Positions 17,854 through 26,179 of a DNA stretch of 64,000 nucleotides are shown one piece after another. The position numbers were made by a program, and so were the translations under genes. Origin of the DNA: Tumebacillus algifaecis. Its GTDB lineage: Bacteria; Bacillota; Bacilli; Tumebacillales; Tumebacillaceae. The DNA lies in NCBI RefSeq assembly GCF_002243515.1, contig NZ_CP022657.1:1913001-1977000 (forward strand), given 5' to 3'. The notes under the pieces are model-generated. The model was not told where the DNA came from. It did not search any database and saw only the letters and a program-made list of their open reading frames with translations. Numbering within the stretch: the first letter of the stretch is position 1; every line of letters starts with the position of its first letter.

Positions 17854-18510
17854 ATGAACTTGTTGTTGTGGAGCTTTGCGACGTTGCTCGCCGGATATTT
17901 TGCGATTCAGATCTTTAGAGAATGGATCGAAAAGCGGAAAATGGCGCAACTCGCTTGGCTGATTGGCTTTTTCCTCTATACGTTCAGTGCGTTTGGTAGC
18001 GCGTGGGCCTATCTGTCCGGCTGGGATGAAACGATCTACCGACTGTGGTACGTGTCGGCCGCTTCGCTCGTCGCATTTCTTGGAGCCGGTCAATTGTACT
18101 TTACGGTCAAGCCGAAAGTGGCACATCTCTTTCTGCTGTTGATCATCGCGATCACAGCGGTGATGATGTTCAAAGCGCTGACCGTTCCGGTCGATCTGAC
18201 GGTGCTGCAAGAAGCACAAGGCGAAATCGGTGGTGCGGCGTTACCGAGTGAAGTACGCGTGTTTTCACCGATCTTGACGATCCCAGGCAGTATTGCCTTG
18301 ATTGGCGGCGCTCTCTTTACGGCGCTCGCTCGCAAGTCGAAATCGGGCTTGTGGATCGGCATCGGCTCGCTGATCATCGCGATGGGCGGGACGTTTACAC
18401 GACTCGACTTGCCAGAAGCTCTGCCGATCGCCAATTCGATCGGGATCGGACTGATCTATTACGGCTACGCGCTGACCCAGCGTCGATCCGTGCAAAAGGC
18501 AAACGCCTAA
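17854..18510 (+). CDS. Seven-helix membrane protein of unknown function
   Basis: 218 residues, almost entirely hydrophobic, with about seven helices and short loops; the only long loop is around residues 112-138. No transporter signature is visible. ATG 17854 follows AAAGAAGGACCAG. It is the second gene of the TetR-controlled pair and is closed by a terminator. Confidence 0.7.
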   Translation: MNLLLWSFATLLAGYFAIQIFREWIEKRKMAQLAWLIGFFLYTFSAFGSAWAYLSGWDETIYRLWYVSAASLVAFLGAGQLYFTVKPKVAHLFLLLIIAITAVMMFKALTVPVDLTVLQEAQGEIGGAALPSEVRVFSPILTIPGSIALIGGALFTALARKSKSGLWIGIGSLIIAMGGTFTRLDLPEALPIANSIGIGLIYYGYALTQRRSVQKANA

Positions 18511-18516
18511 ATTGTG

Positions 18517-18542
18517 AACCGGGGATTAATTCTCCGGTTTTT
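18517..18542 (+). terminator. Terminator of the membrane-protein pair
   Basis: AACCGGGGA and TCTCCGGTT form a stem with one mismatch, followed by T residues. Confidence 0.8.
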
Positions 18543-18610
18543 TGTTATGGAAATGATGTGAAAAAACGCTATAATTAGGATAGAGTGATTTATAGCGTAG
18601 GGGTGGAAAC

Positions 18611-20074
18611 GTGACAAATGAAAAAAGACTGCAAGAGATAGCGTTTCAACATGATTTTTATCTGAAATCTATCAATCTGGCACGCATGGGTTTGATGATG
18701 GGCCTTGGACTGTCGCTCATCTTCGCCGCGTTTGACGCGTGGCTGGTTCCAGAAGTGAAAAATCAATTTTGGTTGATCCGCTTTGGTTTGATACTTCCGT
18801 TTACGGTGCTTGCGCTCGTGCTCTCGTATACAAAATACTTTGAGCGCTGGATGCAGCCGTTGCTGATGTTGTTCCCGACCCTTTCCGGTTTTGGTGTGGT
18901 GTACATGATCTATCTGGCACCACAGGCATCGTTCCTTTACTATGGGTTGATGATGTTGTTCATTTTTATCTTTGCGATGTCGCGCCTGCGTTTTCGGTAC
19001 GCCGCCATCATTGGTTGGGCGATCTTTGCCGCTTGGCTTGGCGTGGCCATTGTAACATCCACATCGACGATACAATTGGTCACCGATGTGTTCTTCCTGT
19101 TCTCGATCAACTTTGCCGGCATGTTCACCTGCTACTTACAGGAAGGCGAACTGCGCAAAGAATTTACCCAACGCGGTTTGCTGAAAGCGGAACGCGACAA
19201 GACCGAAGAGTTGATCGCAGATATTTCGGTTCGCAATGATGAGCTGTCGGTGGCGACCGAAACGATGCGCACGCTGTCTAAAAAATTGCAACGCACCGCA
19301 GAAGAGGTGCTCCAGGAAGCAAAAACGGTGGCCACTTCTTCAAACCATGCTTCGGCCGCTCTGCAGGAGACTGCGGTCGGTATTCAAAACGTGGCGGGCC
19401 TCGCACAGCAGGTCAGCGCGTACTCGACCTCGCTGTCCGATAAGAACACAGAAGTGAAACGGTCGGTCGATACGGGCACCGACCGGGTACGGGAGATTTT
19501 GGATGTGACCAGCGATGCATTGATCACCGCACACGATAATGCGGAAAAGGTCAAAAACCTGCAAGCAGAAACGAAAAACATCGCTCAGATTATTGAAATT
19601 ATCGTCAATATCTCGCAACAGACCAATCTGCTCGCGTTGAACGCAGCGATCGAGTCGGCACGCGCCGGGGAAGCGGGGCGCGGGTTCGCTGTGGTCACAG
19701 GGGAGATTCGCTCGCTGGCCGATGAAACGGCGGCGGCGACGTCGAAGATCGCCCAGATCCTCGATAAGATTCGCGACGAATCGGATGCGGTCGCAGAAAA
19801 GTCCAATCTGATCAAAGATACGACCGAAAAGATCCGCATCAAAGGCGAGCAAGTTTCTGAAGAGTTTGGAATGATCTCGACGAGCGTTTCCTCGATGAGC
19901 GAAATCGTGCGCATCGTCGAAGAAGCGGCATCCGAACAGTCCGCGGCAGCAGCAGAGATGTCGGTAGAGACGGACAAGGCGATCTCCGCATCTGAAGAGG
20001 TTGTGCTAGTCGCAGAAGAATTGGAGAAGATTTCTCTGACGCTCGATGCGATGATGGAACAGTTTAAAGCGTAA
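18611..20074 (+). CDS. Methyl-accepting chemotaxis-type signalling protein with six-helix membrane sensor
   Basis: 487 residues. The first about 185 residues form six membrane helices with short loops and no extracellular ligand domain, so the sensor itself is probably in the membrane. A coiled coil follows, then the MCP signalling domain with the conserved hairpin tip [24 protein letters not shown] (about 336-359). It should feed CheA/CheW; no HAMP domain is evident. The start is GTG 18611 after TAGGGGTGG. TATAAT at 18570-18575 is a possible -10 without a clear -35. No chemotaxis genes lie nearby. Confidence 0.85.
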   Translation: MTNEKRLQEIAFQHDFYLKSINLARMGLMMGLGLSLIFAAFDAWLVPEVKNQFWLIRFGLILPFTVLALVLSYTKYFERWMQPLLMLFPTLSGFGVVYMIYLAPQASFLYYGLMMLFIFIFAMSRLRFRYAAIIGWAIFAAWLGVAIVTSTSTIQLVTDVFFLFSINFAGMFTCYLQEGELRKEFTQRGLLKAERDKTEELIADISVRNDELSVATETMRTLSKKLQRTAEEVLQEAKTVATSSNHASAALQETAVGIQNVAGLAQQVSAYSTSLSDKNTEVKRSVDTGTDRVREILDVTSDALITAHDNAEKVKNLQAETKNIAQIIEIIVNISQQTNLLALNAAIESARAGEAGRGFAVVTGEIRSLADETAAATSKIAQILDKIRDESDAVAEKSNLIKDTTEKIRIKGEQVSEEFGMISTSVSSMSEIVRIVEEAASEQSAAAAEMSVETDKAISASEEVVLVAEELEKISLTLDAMMEQFKA

Positions 20075-20093
20075 ACAGCAACACCCAGATAAG

Positions 20094-20130
20094 AAGAGCC
20101 ATGGAGGAATTGACCTCTCTGGCTCTTTTT
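20094..20130 (+). terminator. Terminator of the MCP-like gene
   Basis: AAGAGCCATGGAG pairs with CTCTCTGGCTCTT, followed by T residues. Confidence 0.85.
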
Positions 20131-20190
20131 CATCTGTAAAAGATGGATCGGTCTGGGGATACTTTTCGTATCCATTTCTTTGGGGACGTG

Positions 20191-20219
20191 TTGACACTTT
20201 TTTCTGTTCGGCGTATCAT
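20191..20219 (+). promoter_or_regulatory. Sigma-A promoter of copA
   Basis: TTGACA (20191-20196) and TATCAT (20214-20219) with a 17-base spacer. Confidence 0.8.
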
Positions 20220-20220
20220 A

Positions 20221-20239
20221 CATACTATAGGGGGGTATG
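20221..20239 (+). promoter_or_regulatory. Candidate CsoR-type copper operator
   Basis: CATACTATAGGGGGGTATG is an interrupted inverted repeat (CATAC...GTATG) with a G tract, the form of CsoR boxes before copper-efflux genes in Bacillus. It sits just after the -10 element of the copA promoter, so a bound repressor would block initiation. No csoR gene is in the window. Confidence 0.65.
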
Positions 20240-20281
20240 GTTCGAGAGGTTGAATTTTGAAAGGATGAAGGAGGGAGCACG

Positions 20282-22474
20282 ATGAGTGAACAAAAAGTAA
20301 CCTTGCAGGTAACCGGGATGACCTGTGCCGCATGTTCTGCCCGAATTGAGAAAGTGGTCAGCAAGATGGACGGCGTCGAAACGGCGAACGTCAATCTGAC
20401 GATGGCGCGGGCGACGGTCACTTTTGATGAAAATAAATTGCAGGCTGGGGACATCATCCAACGTATCGTAAGACTCGGCTTTGGCGCAAGCGAGCTGGCA
20501 GAGGAGGGAACGGACAATGCGAGCGAGAAGTTGTGGAGGCGGCAAGTTGCACTCTTTATCTTTTCTGCGGTGCTGTCACTCCCATTTTTGATCGGTATGT
20601 TCGAAATGTTTGGGGCGACCCTGTTGCCAGATTTTCTGATGAACCCGTGGGTGATGCTCGCGATGGCCACACCAGTTCAGTTTGTCGCAGGCTACAGCTT
20701 CTATGTCGGTGGTTACAAGGCCCTGCGCAACAAAAGCGCGAATATGGACGTACTGGTGGCATTAGGCACTTCTGCCGCCTATTTTTACTCGCTTTGGTTG
20801 ATCTTGCGCGGTGAAGAGCATGTCTATTTCGAGACTAGTATGATCATCATCACGTTGATTCTGTTGGGCAAGATCTTTGAGCAACTGGCAAAAACGCGAA
20901 CTTCCGATGCGATAAAAAAGCTGATGCACATGCAGGCTAAGACGGCGCGAGTCGTCCGTGGTGGTGTGGAGCTGGAAGTGAAGATCGAAGAGGTGGTGCT
21001 CGGTGATGTCGTCGTGGTGCGCCCGGGCGAAAAAATCCCCGTCGATGGTTCGGTGCTGGACGGTCAATCCTCGATCGACGAGTCGATGTTGACTGGCGAA
21101 TCGATTCCGATCGACAAGAAGCCGGGCGACCCGGTATACGGAGCTACACTGAACAAAAACGGTGCGTTGTCCTTCAGGGCTGAAAAAGTTGGTCAAGACA
21201 CGGCGCTCGCACAGATCATTCGCGTCGTTGAAGAGGCTCAGGGCTCCAAGGCACCGATCCAACGGATGTCTGACGTGATCTCCGGTATCTTTGTGCCGAT
21301 TGTTGTCGGCATCGCAGTGCTGACCTTTGTGGTCTGGTACTTCTTGGTAGACGGTGGACTTCAAGATGCCCTGACGATCGCGCTGATGAACGCGACGGCA
21401 GTGCTGGTGATCGCTTGTCCGTGCGCCTTGGGTCTGGCTACCCCGACCTCGATTATGGTCGGAACGGGTAAGGGTGCGGAAAATGGTATTCTGTTTAAAG
21501 GCGGCGAGCATCTGGAAAACTTACAAAAAGTAAGTGTGATCCTGCTCGATAAAACGGGAACGATCACCAAAGGTCAGCCGACCGTCACCGATGTGGTGCT
21601 GCTCAGCGACCAGTTCCATTCCGAACAGGATTTGCTCTTGCTGGCCGCGTCTGCTGAGAAGCGTTCTGAACATCCACTCGCAACCGCGATTGTCAAAGCG
21701 GGAGCATCATTGGGAGAAGTGCAAGACCCCGAGGAGTTCGAAGCGATCACTGGGCGCGGTGTGCGCGCCGTTGCACAAGGCCGCAAGCTCTTGATCGGCA
21801 CGCGACGCCTGATGCAGGAAGCGGGGATCGACTATGCGGCCGCAACGGAAGGGCTGGCGCGTCTGGAAAGTGACGGGAAGACGGTGATGATCCTCTCGGT
21901 GGACGGACAGGTCAGCGGTCTGCTCGCAGTGGCAGACACGGTGAAAGAGTCGTCGCAGGCAGCGATTGCCGAACTGAAGGGGATGGGTCTGAAAGTGGTG
22001 ATGATCACCGGCGATAATCACAAGACGGCGCAGGCGATCGCAGCACAGGTCGGAGTGGATGAAGTGTTAGCAGAAGTGTTGCCCGAGGAAAAGGCGGACG
22101 CCGTCAAGCGCTACAAAAGCGCGGGCCAGCGTGTCGCGATGGTTGGGGACGGAATCAATGATGCTCCCGCTCTGGCGATGGCCGATGTCGGGATCGCGGT
22201 CGGCACCGGAGCGGACGTTGCGATTGAAGCGGCAGACGTCACGCTGATGGGGGCCGAATTGGAAGGTGTGGCACGAGCCGTTCGCCTGTCGAAAGCGACG
22301 ATCCGCAACATCAGACAAAATCTATTCTGGGCACTGGCTTACAACGTGGTCGGCATCCCGATCGCGGCGGCAGGTCTGCTCTCGCCGTGGGTAGCCGGCG
22401 CAGCGATGGCGTTCAGTTCCGTGTCGGTCGTCATCAACGCTTTGCGGCTGAAACGCGTCAACATCGACGCGTAA
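20282..22474 (+). CDS. copA: Copper-exporting P1B-type ATPase
   Basis: 730 residues with a single N-terminal heavy-metal domain (GMTCAAC, C15/C18), where many Bacillus CopA proteins have two. Eight membrane helices include the metal-selective [11 protein letters not shown] motif. Catalytic motifs DKTGT (phosphorylation aspartate), SEHPLA, TGDN and [10 protein letters not shown] are intact. It pumps Cu(I) out of the cytoplasm. ATG 20282 follows AAGGAGGGAGC. It forms an operon with copZ and is probably under CsoR. Confidence 0.94.
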   Translation: MSEQKVTLQVTGMTCAACSARIEKVVSKMDGVETANVNLTMARATVTFDENKLQAGDIIQRIVRLGFGASELAEEGTDNASEKLWRRQVALFIFSAVLSLPFLIGMFEMFGATLLPDFLMNPWVMLAMATPVQFVAGYSFYVGGYKALRNKSANMDVLVALGTSAAYFYSLWLILRGEEHVYFETSMIIITLILLGKIFEQLAKTRTSDAIKKLMHMQAKTARVVRGGVELEVKIEEVVLGDVVVVRPGEKIPVDGSVLDGQSSIDESMLTGESIPIDKKPGDPVYGATLNKNGALSFRAEKVGQDTALAQIIRVVEEAQGSKAPIQRMSDVISGIFVPIVVGIAVLTFVVWYFLVDGGLQDALTIALMNATAVLVIACPCALGLATPTSIMVGTGKGAENGILFKGGEHLENLQKVSVILLDKTGTITKGQPTVTDVVLLSDQFHSEQDLLLLAASAEKRSEHPLATAIVKAGASLGEVQDPEEFEAITGRGVRAVAQGRKLLIGTRRLMQEAGIDYAAATEGLARLESDGKTVMILSVDGQVSGLLAVADTVKESSQAAIAELKGMGLKVVMITGDNHKTAQAIAAQVGVDEVLAEVLPEEKADAVKRYKSAGQRVAMVGDGINDAPALAMADVGIAVGTGADVAIEAADVTLMGAELEGVARAVRLSKATIRNIRQNLFWALAYNVVGIPIAAAGLLSPWVAGAAMAFSSVSVVINALRLKRVNIDA

Positions 22475-22522
22475 AGCATAGAGTCAACACCAATATATTT
22501 AGAGCGATGGAGGAGAGAAACG

Positions 22523-22726
22523 ATGACATCATTTACGTTTGATGTACAAGGCATGTCTTGTGGTCATTGCAAAAGCGCGGTGGAAAGCGCACTGAAAGAG
22601 GCAGGTGCAACCGCCGTTGACGTCGATTTGGAGGCAGGGCGCGTCGCGGTCACCTACGATGCAGACAAGTACGATCTGAACAAGATGCGTGATGCGATTG
22701 AAGACGCCGGGTACGATGTTGCCTAA
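22523..22726 (+). CDS. copZ: Copper chaperone CopZ
   Basis: 67 residues, a single heavy-metal-associated domain with metal ligands C13 and C16 in GMSCGHC. It carries Cu(I) in the cytoplasm and delivers it to CopA. ATG 22523 follows GATGGAGGAG, 48 bases after copA. A perfect terminator ends the operon. Confidence 0.93.
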   Translation: MTSFTFDVQGMSCGHCKSAVESALKEAGATAVDVDLEAGRVAVTYDADKYDLNKMRDAIEDAGYDVA

Positions 22727-22740
22727 ACATAGCGATCAAG

Positions 22741-22773
22741 AGAAACCTCATCCGCACTGCGGATGAGGTTTCT
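22741..22773 (+). terminator. Terminator of copA-copZ
   Basis: GAAACCTCATCCGC and GCGGATGAGGTTTC form a perfect 14-base-pair stem with an ACT loop. Confidence 0.9.
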
Positions 22774-22865
22774 TCATCAGTATGAAAACAGAAGTGTGGA
22801 CAAGATAGAGAATGATAATTGGGATCGGTGTAAAGAATTTGTCTGTTTTTTGCTGAATTTGGAGA

Positions 22866-22894
22866 TTGAATCTGGATGGGGCACATGTTATATT
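22866..22894 (+). promoter_or_regulatory. Promoter of the tRNA cluster
   Basis: TTGAAT (22866-22871) and TATATT (22889-22894), 17 bases apart, with an extended -10 TGT. It lies about 50 bases before the first tRNA. Confidence 0.7.
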
Positions 22895-22943
22895 AGCTCA
22901 TGTCGCCGCTGTGCGAAACTATACACACAATACTTTACTGCAT

Positions 22944-23036
22944 GGAGAGATGTCCGAGTTTGGTCGAAGGAGCACGATTGGAAATCGTGTAGGCGCCTAA
23001 AACGTCTCGGGGGTTCGAATCCCCCTCTCTCCGCCA
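22944..23036 (+). tRNA. tRNA-Ser (GGA)
   Basis: Acceptor arms GGAGAGA/TCTCTCC, anticodon GGA in CGATTGGAAATCG, a long variable arm typical of serine tRNA, T-loop GTTCGAATC, and an encoded CCA. Confidence 0.95.
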
Positions 23037-23044
23037 CTTCTTAC

Positions 23045-23121
23045 GGCGGCGTAGCTCAGCTGGCTAGAGCATTCGGTTCATACCCGGGGGGTCGGGGGTT
23101 CAAATCCCTCCGCCGCTACCA
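23045..23121 (+). tRNA. tRNA-Met (CAT), elongator type
   Basis: Acceptor GGCGGCG/CGCCGCT fully paired (unlike initiator tRNA), anticodon CAT, encoded CCA. The sequence closely resembles Bacillus elongator tRNA-Met. A CAT anticodon could also be an isoleucine tRNA after lysidine modification, but the body favours Met. Confidence 0.9.
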
Positions 23122-23134
23122 CCCTTTTTCATAT

Positions 23135-23218
23135 GGAGAGATACCAAAGTGGCCAACTGGGGCGGACTGTAAATCCGTTGCGAAAGCTTCGAAGGTTCGA
23201 ATCCTTCTCTCTCCACCA
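23135..23218 (+). tRNA. tRNA-Tyr (GTA)
   Basis: Acceptor GGAGAGA/TCTCTCC, anticodon GTA in GGACTGTAAATCC, a long variable arm as expected for bacterial tyrosine tRNA, encoded CCA. Confidence 0.95.
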
Positions 23219-23224
23219 TTTTCT

Positions 23225-23301
23225 GCCGAAGTGATGGAATTGGCATACGTGCACGACTCAAAATCGTGATTTTGTGGGTTCGAGTCCCACCTTCGGCACC
23301 A
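23225..23301 (+). tRNA. tRNA-Leu (CAA)
   Basis: Acceptor GCCGAAG/CTTCGGC, anticodon CAA in CACGACTCAAAATCGTG, encoded CCA. The variable arm is short for a leucine tRNA, but the anticodon stem-loop is clear. Confidence 0.88.
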
Positions 23302-23307
23302 CTCAAT

Positions 23308-23383
23308 GGGGGTATAGCTCAGTTGGTAGAGCACCTGCCTTGCAAGCAGGGGGTCAGCGGTTCGAATCCGCTTATCTCCACCA
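23308..23383 (+). tRNA. tRNA-Ala (TGC)
   Basis: Acceptor GGGGGTA/TATCTCC with two G-T pairs, anticodon TGC in CCTGCCTTGCAAGCAGG, encoded CCA. Confidence 0.95.
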
Positions 23384-23387
23384 TTGT

Positions 23388-23463
23388 TCCCCGATAGCTC
23401 AGTTGGTAGAGCGCCCGACTGTTAATCGGATGGTCACAGGTTCGAGTCCTGTTCGGGGAGCCA
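23388..23463 (+). tRNA. tRNA-Asn (GTT)
   Basis: Acceptor TCCCCGA/TCGGGGA, anticodon GTT in CCGACTGTTAATCGG, discriminator G, encoded CCA. Confidence 0.95.
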
Positions 23464-23468
23464 GATAC

Positions 23469-23544
23469 GCCTTTTTAGCTCAGTAGGTAGAGCGCATCCA
23501 TGGTAAGGATGAGGTCATCGGTTCGATTCCGGTAAAAGGCACCA
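23469..23544 (+). tRNA. tRNA-Thr (GGT)
   Basis: Acceptor GCCTTTT/AAAAGGC, anticodon GGT in CATCCATGGTAAGGATG, encoded CCA. Confidence 0.95.
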
Positions 23545-23547
23545 TTT

Positions 23548-23622
23548 GCGGAAGTGGCTCAGGGGTAGAGCATCGCCTTGCCAAGGCGAGGGTCGCGGGT
23601 TCGAATCCCGTCTTCCGCTCCA
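23548..23622 (+). tRNA. tRNA-Gly (GCC)
   Basis: Acceptor GCGGAAG/CTTCCGC, anticodon GCC in CGCCTTGCCAAGGCG, encoded CCA. Confidence 0.95.
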
Positions 23623-23635
23623 CAAGCATACGAAA

Positions 23636-23668
23636 GCATCTCGCAGACGTTGCGGGATGCTCTTTTTA
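23636..23668 (+). terminator. Terminator of the tRNA cluster
   Basis: GCATCTCGCA and TGCGGGATGC pair with one G-T around GACGT, followed by a T tract. Confidence 0.88.
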
Positions 23669-23754
23669 TCTTATAAATAGTCAGATTTTTTCAAGTAATT
23701 GGATTTGCGAGATTTAACTTAAGCGAGATACAATGGTAAGAGGGAGGTAGGAGC

Positions 23755-24549
23755 ATGAAACGCTTTTGGAAGAAGCTCGCGTTGCTTGGTGTCGGGATCT
23801 TGGTCTTATTTGCAAATAAAGTCGGTGTGGAGGGCCAAGGGAATTTTCCGAACCAAGACCTCCAAGGCGGTGTGATCTCTCTGAAAGCGGTTACCTACAA
23901 CATCCAGATCGGGAAAAATTCGCATGGGGATTTGAATTTAGAAGGGACGATTGCAGAGCTGAAGGCGCTGGAAGCCGATCTGATTGGCTTGCAGGAGGTA
24001 GAGCGCTATTCACCTCGCTCTGGGTTGAGCGATCAGGCTAAAGCGATCGGAGAGGCGCTAGACATGGAGTATCGTTATGCAGCGGCGCTTAAAATTGGCC
24101 CCTTCGAATATGGCAACCTGCTGCTCTCGCGATATCCGATCGAAGCGGTAAAACGAATTCCGTTGCCATCTGATAAAGAGAACCGAGTTGCCCTGCTGGC
24201 CACATTAAACGTTCATGGGCGAGATGTGCGCGTCATGGTTACTCATTTAGGTCTCAATCGCGAGGAGCGCATCGCGCATGTCAACTTGCTCGAGCGGGAA
24301 TTGCAACAAGTTGAACTGCCGCTCATCGTCATCGGGGACTTTAACACGGAGCCGGATGGAGAGGAGCTAGTTCCTTGGACTCAGCACTTAAGTCATGTTT
24401 CGAAAGTTCCGTTGGTCACATTGCCCGGTGCAGGCAAGCAGATCGATTCCATTCTCGTTTCGAAGGAATTTTCAATCGGAAATGTGTTTACGGTGCAGAG
24501 TGAGGCGTCCGATCATTATCCGCTCACAGCTCATCTCGAATTGCCTTAA
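23755..24549 (+). CDS. Endonuclease/exonuclease/phosphatase family protein, membrane-anchored or secreted
   Basis: 264 residues with an N-terminal hydrophobic segment (LALLGVGILVLFAN). The metal-dependent EEP fold follows: TYNIQIGK, GLQEVER, a histidine in MVTHLGL, GDFNTEP and the final SDHYPL. The family includes DNases, sphingomyelinases and inositol-phosphate phosphatases, so the substrate is open; an external nuclease or phosphodiesterase is plausible. ATG 23755 follows GAGGGAGGTAGGAG. It is a single gene. Confidence 0.85.
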   Translation: MKRFWKKLALLGVGILVLFANKVGVEGQGNFPNQDLQGGVISLKAVTYNIQIGKNSHGDLNLEGTIAELKALEADLIGLQEVERYSPRSGLSDQAKAIGEALDMEYRYAAALKIGPFEYGNLLLSRYPIEAVKRIPLPSDKENRVALLATLNVHGRDVRVMVTHLGLNREERIAHVNLLERELQQVELPLIVIGDFNTEPDGEELVPWTQHLSHVSKVPLVTLPGAGKQIDSILVSKEFSIGNVFTVQSEASDHYPLTAHLELP

Positions 24550-24575
24550 TAAACTGACTTTGTTCGATGTGACAT

Positions 24576-24620
24576 AAAAGAACCCCTGTCGCTCATAAGA
24601 GTACAGGGGTTCAACATTTT
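24576..24620. terminator. Convergent terminator between the EEP protein and the XRE-TPR gene
   Basis: GAACCCCTGT (24580-24589) and ACAGGGGTTC (24603-24612) form a 10-base-pair stem. T residues on both strands suggest use from either side. Confidence 0.75.
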
Positions 24621-24629
24621 CAAATGGAA

Positions 24630-25922
24630 CTACATAATCAATACACGTTCGCGTAGGTTCGATTCGACGATGCTCTGCATTTTTTGCAGGGACTCGGTCG
24701 CGGCCAGGAAGTCACCACGGGATTTGTAGATCTCGCCGAGCAGGGCGTAGGTCTTCGTGATTTGACCAATCATATCAAACTGCTGGAACAGTTCAATCGC
24801 TTTTTCGGAGAATTCGATTGCCGAATCGAACTCTTCCAGACCCAGTTCAACCTCAGCTAAGGTGCGGAAGATGAATGCGGTCTCGCGAATGCCCGGTTCA
24901 AGTAACTCGAGCGCTTGCTTACAGTGTGCTTCTGCATCTTTAAAACGGCGTTCTTTCAGGAGCAGGCGGGCAATTTCACTGTTCACATTGGCATTGTCGA
25001 AGTCGCTTCCGTACTTGGAGAAGCCTTCCATGCATTCTTCGAGCAAGGACAGTGCCTCTTCGACCTTGCCTTCGTCGCCTTTGATCATCGCGAGGTTGAC
25101 TTTGCAGTCATAAGACGCTTTAATCATGTTCAACGATTTGAAGATTGCAATTGCATCTTGTGTATGTTCAACAGCTCTTTTGTAGTTCTTCAATTCTTTA
25201 TTTGCGTGTCCCAAACCGTTGTAAGTTTCACCAATTAATTTTAGGTAATTTGTCCCTTGCAGAAGGTGGTAGGATTCGGTGTAATATTTAAGTGCGTCAT
25301 TATATTCACCGAGTTTCAAGTTAACCATGCCGAGGTTCGTAATGACGAACGCCTTTGTCGATACGTCGATTCCTTCGGAGCGGGCCAGAACTTGATATGC
25401 CTTTTTCCAATGGAACTGTGCGAGCAACAGGTTTTCCTTGCGTAGCTGGATCACACCGAGCTTATTGAGCGCAAGAACTGCAATATTGTGTTCACCGGCA
25501 CGGATCGCGCTGTCCAACACGTCTTCAAACAGCTCAGTAGCACGTTCAAACTGCTCCACATGCAGGTAGCAGTTTGCCAAGTCGAACGAAATATTGGTCA
25601 GTTGCAAATGCGGAGCCGGGTTGTCGAGCAGCTCTTCCAAAAGCGAGATTGCTTTGTCGTATTCACTGGTTTCCATATATGCTTTGGCCAGTTTGTAAGT
25701 GCTCGTTTGTTCGAGCTTGGTTTGCATGTCAGACAAAAAGTAATCCACCGATGTTTCGAGTTTTTCTGCGATCGCGCAGAGTAATTTATGAGATGGATTT
25801 GCTTTGTCCGCTTCGATCTGTGAAATCATACTCGGAGTGACCATGCCGGAGCCCAGGTCACTTTGTGTGAGACCCTTCATGATTCGAAGTTCTTTGATTT
25901 TTTGTCCTAAAGAAGTAGGCAT
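24630..25922 (-). CDS. XRE-type regulator with tetratricopeptide repeats
   Basis: 430 residues. An N-terminal helix-turn-helix of the XRE class (QKIKELRIMKGLTQSDLGSGMVTPSMISQIE, about 6-37) is followed by roughly eight TPR units through to the C terminus. This layout is that of RRNPP-type regulators (PlcR, Rap-related, NprR), which often bind short signalling peptides, and of many uncharacterised sporulation-phase regulators. No adjacent secreted pheromone gene is visible, so peptide control is only a possibility. The start is the ATG at 25920-25922 with GGGAGGG upstream; the longer frame from 26030 lacks a site. Confidence 0.85.
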   Translation of the reverse strand: MPTSLGQKIKELRIMKGLTQSDLGSGMVTPSMISQIEADKANPSHKLLCAIAEKLETSVDYFLSDMQTKLEQTSTYKLAKAYMETSEYDKAISLLEELLDNPAPHLQLTNISFDLANCYLHVEQFERATELFEDVLDSAIRAGEHNIAVLALNKLGVIQLRKENLLLAQFHWKKAYQVLARSEGIDVSTKAFVITNLGMVNLKLGEYNDALKYYTESYHLLQGTNYLKLIGETYNGLGHANKELKNYKRAVEHTQDAIAIFKSLNMIKASYDCKVNLAMIKGDEGKVEEALSLLEECMEGFSKYGSDFDNANVNSEIARLLLKERRFKDAEAHCKQALELLEPGIRETAFIFRTLAEVELGLEEFDSAIEFSEKAIELFQQFDMIGQITKTYALLGEIYKSRGDFLAATESLQKMQSIVESNLRERVLIM

Positions 25923-26179
25923 TTGGGTTCCCTCCCACCCTAAAGCTAATTTAATCTGTATACTCTTCATTGTACAACAGCGTCCAAAAGAAAGGAATAC
26001 TGCATAAGTCAATTCATGAAAGAAAATCATGACTTAAATGTTCTATAGCTTATACATATTTCCTGAACAATATACCATCTGCAACATTAACTGTCCAGTC
26101 AAGAGTGGCCGATTCACTGCATAAACTATGAATAGAATGTGTAACGACGAACCGATCAGCCCGGAAAGGGGGGCTTCTG

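Noticed and set aside
22763-23334. Open frames running through the tRNA genes on both strands.
   Set aside because: They translate tRNA sequence and have no support; similar false proteins are known from tRNA clusters.
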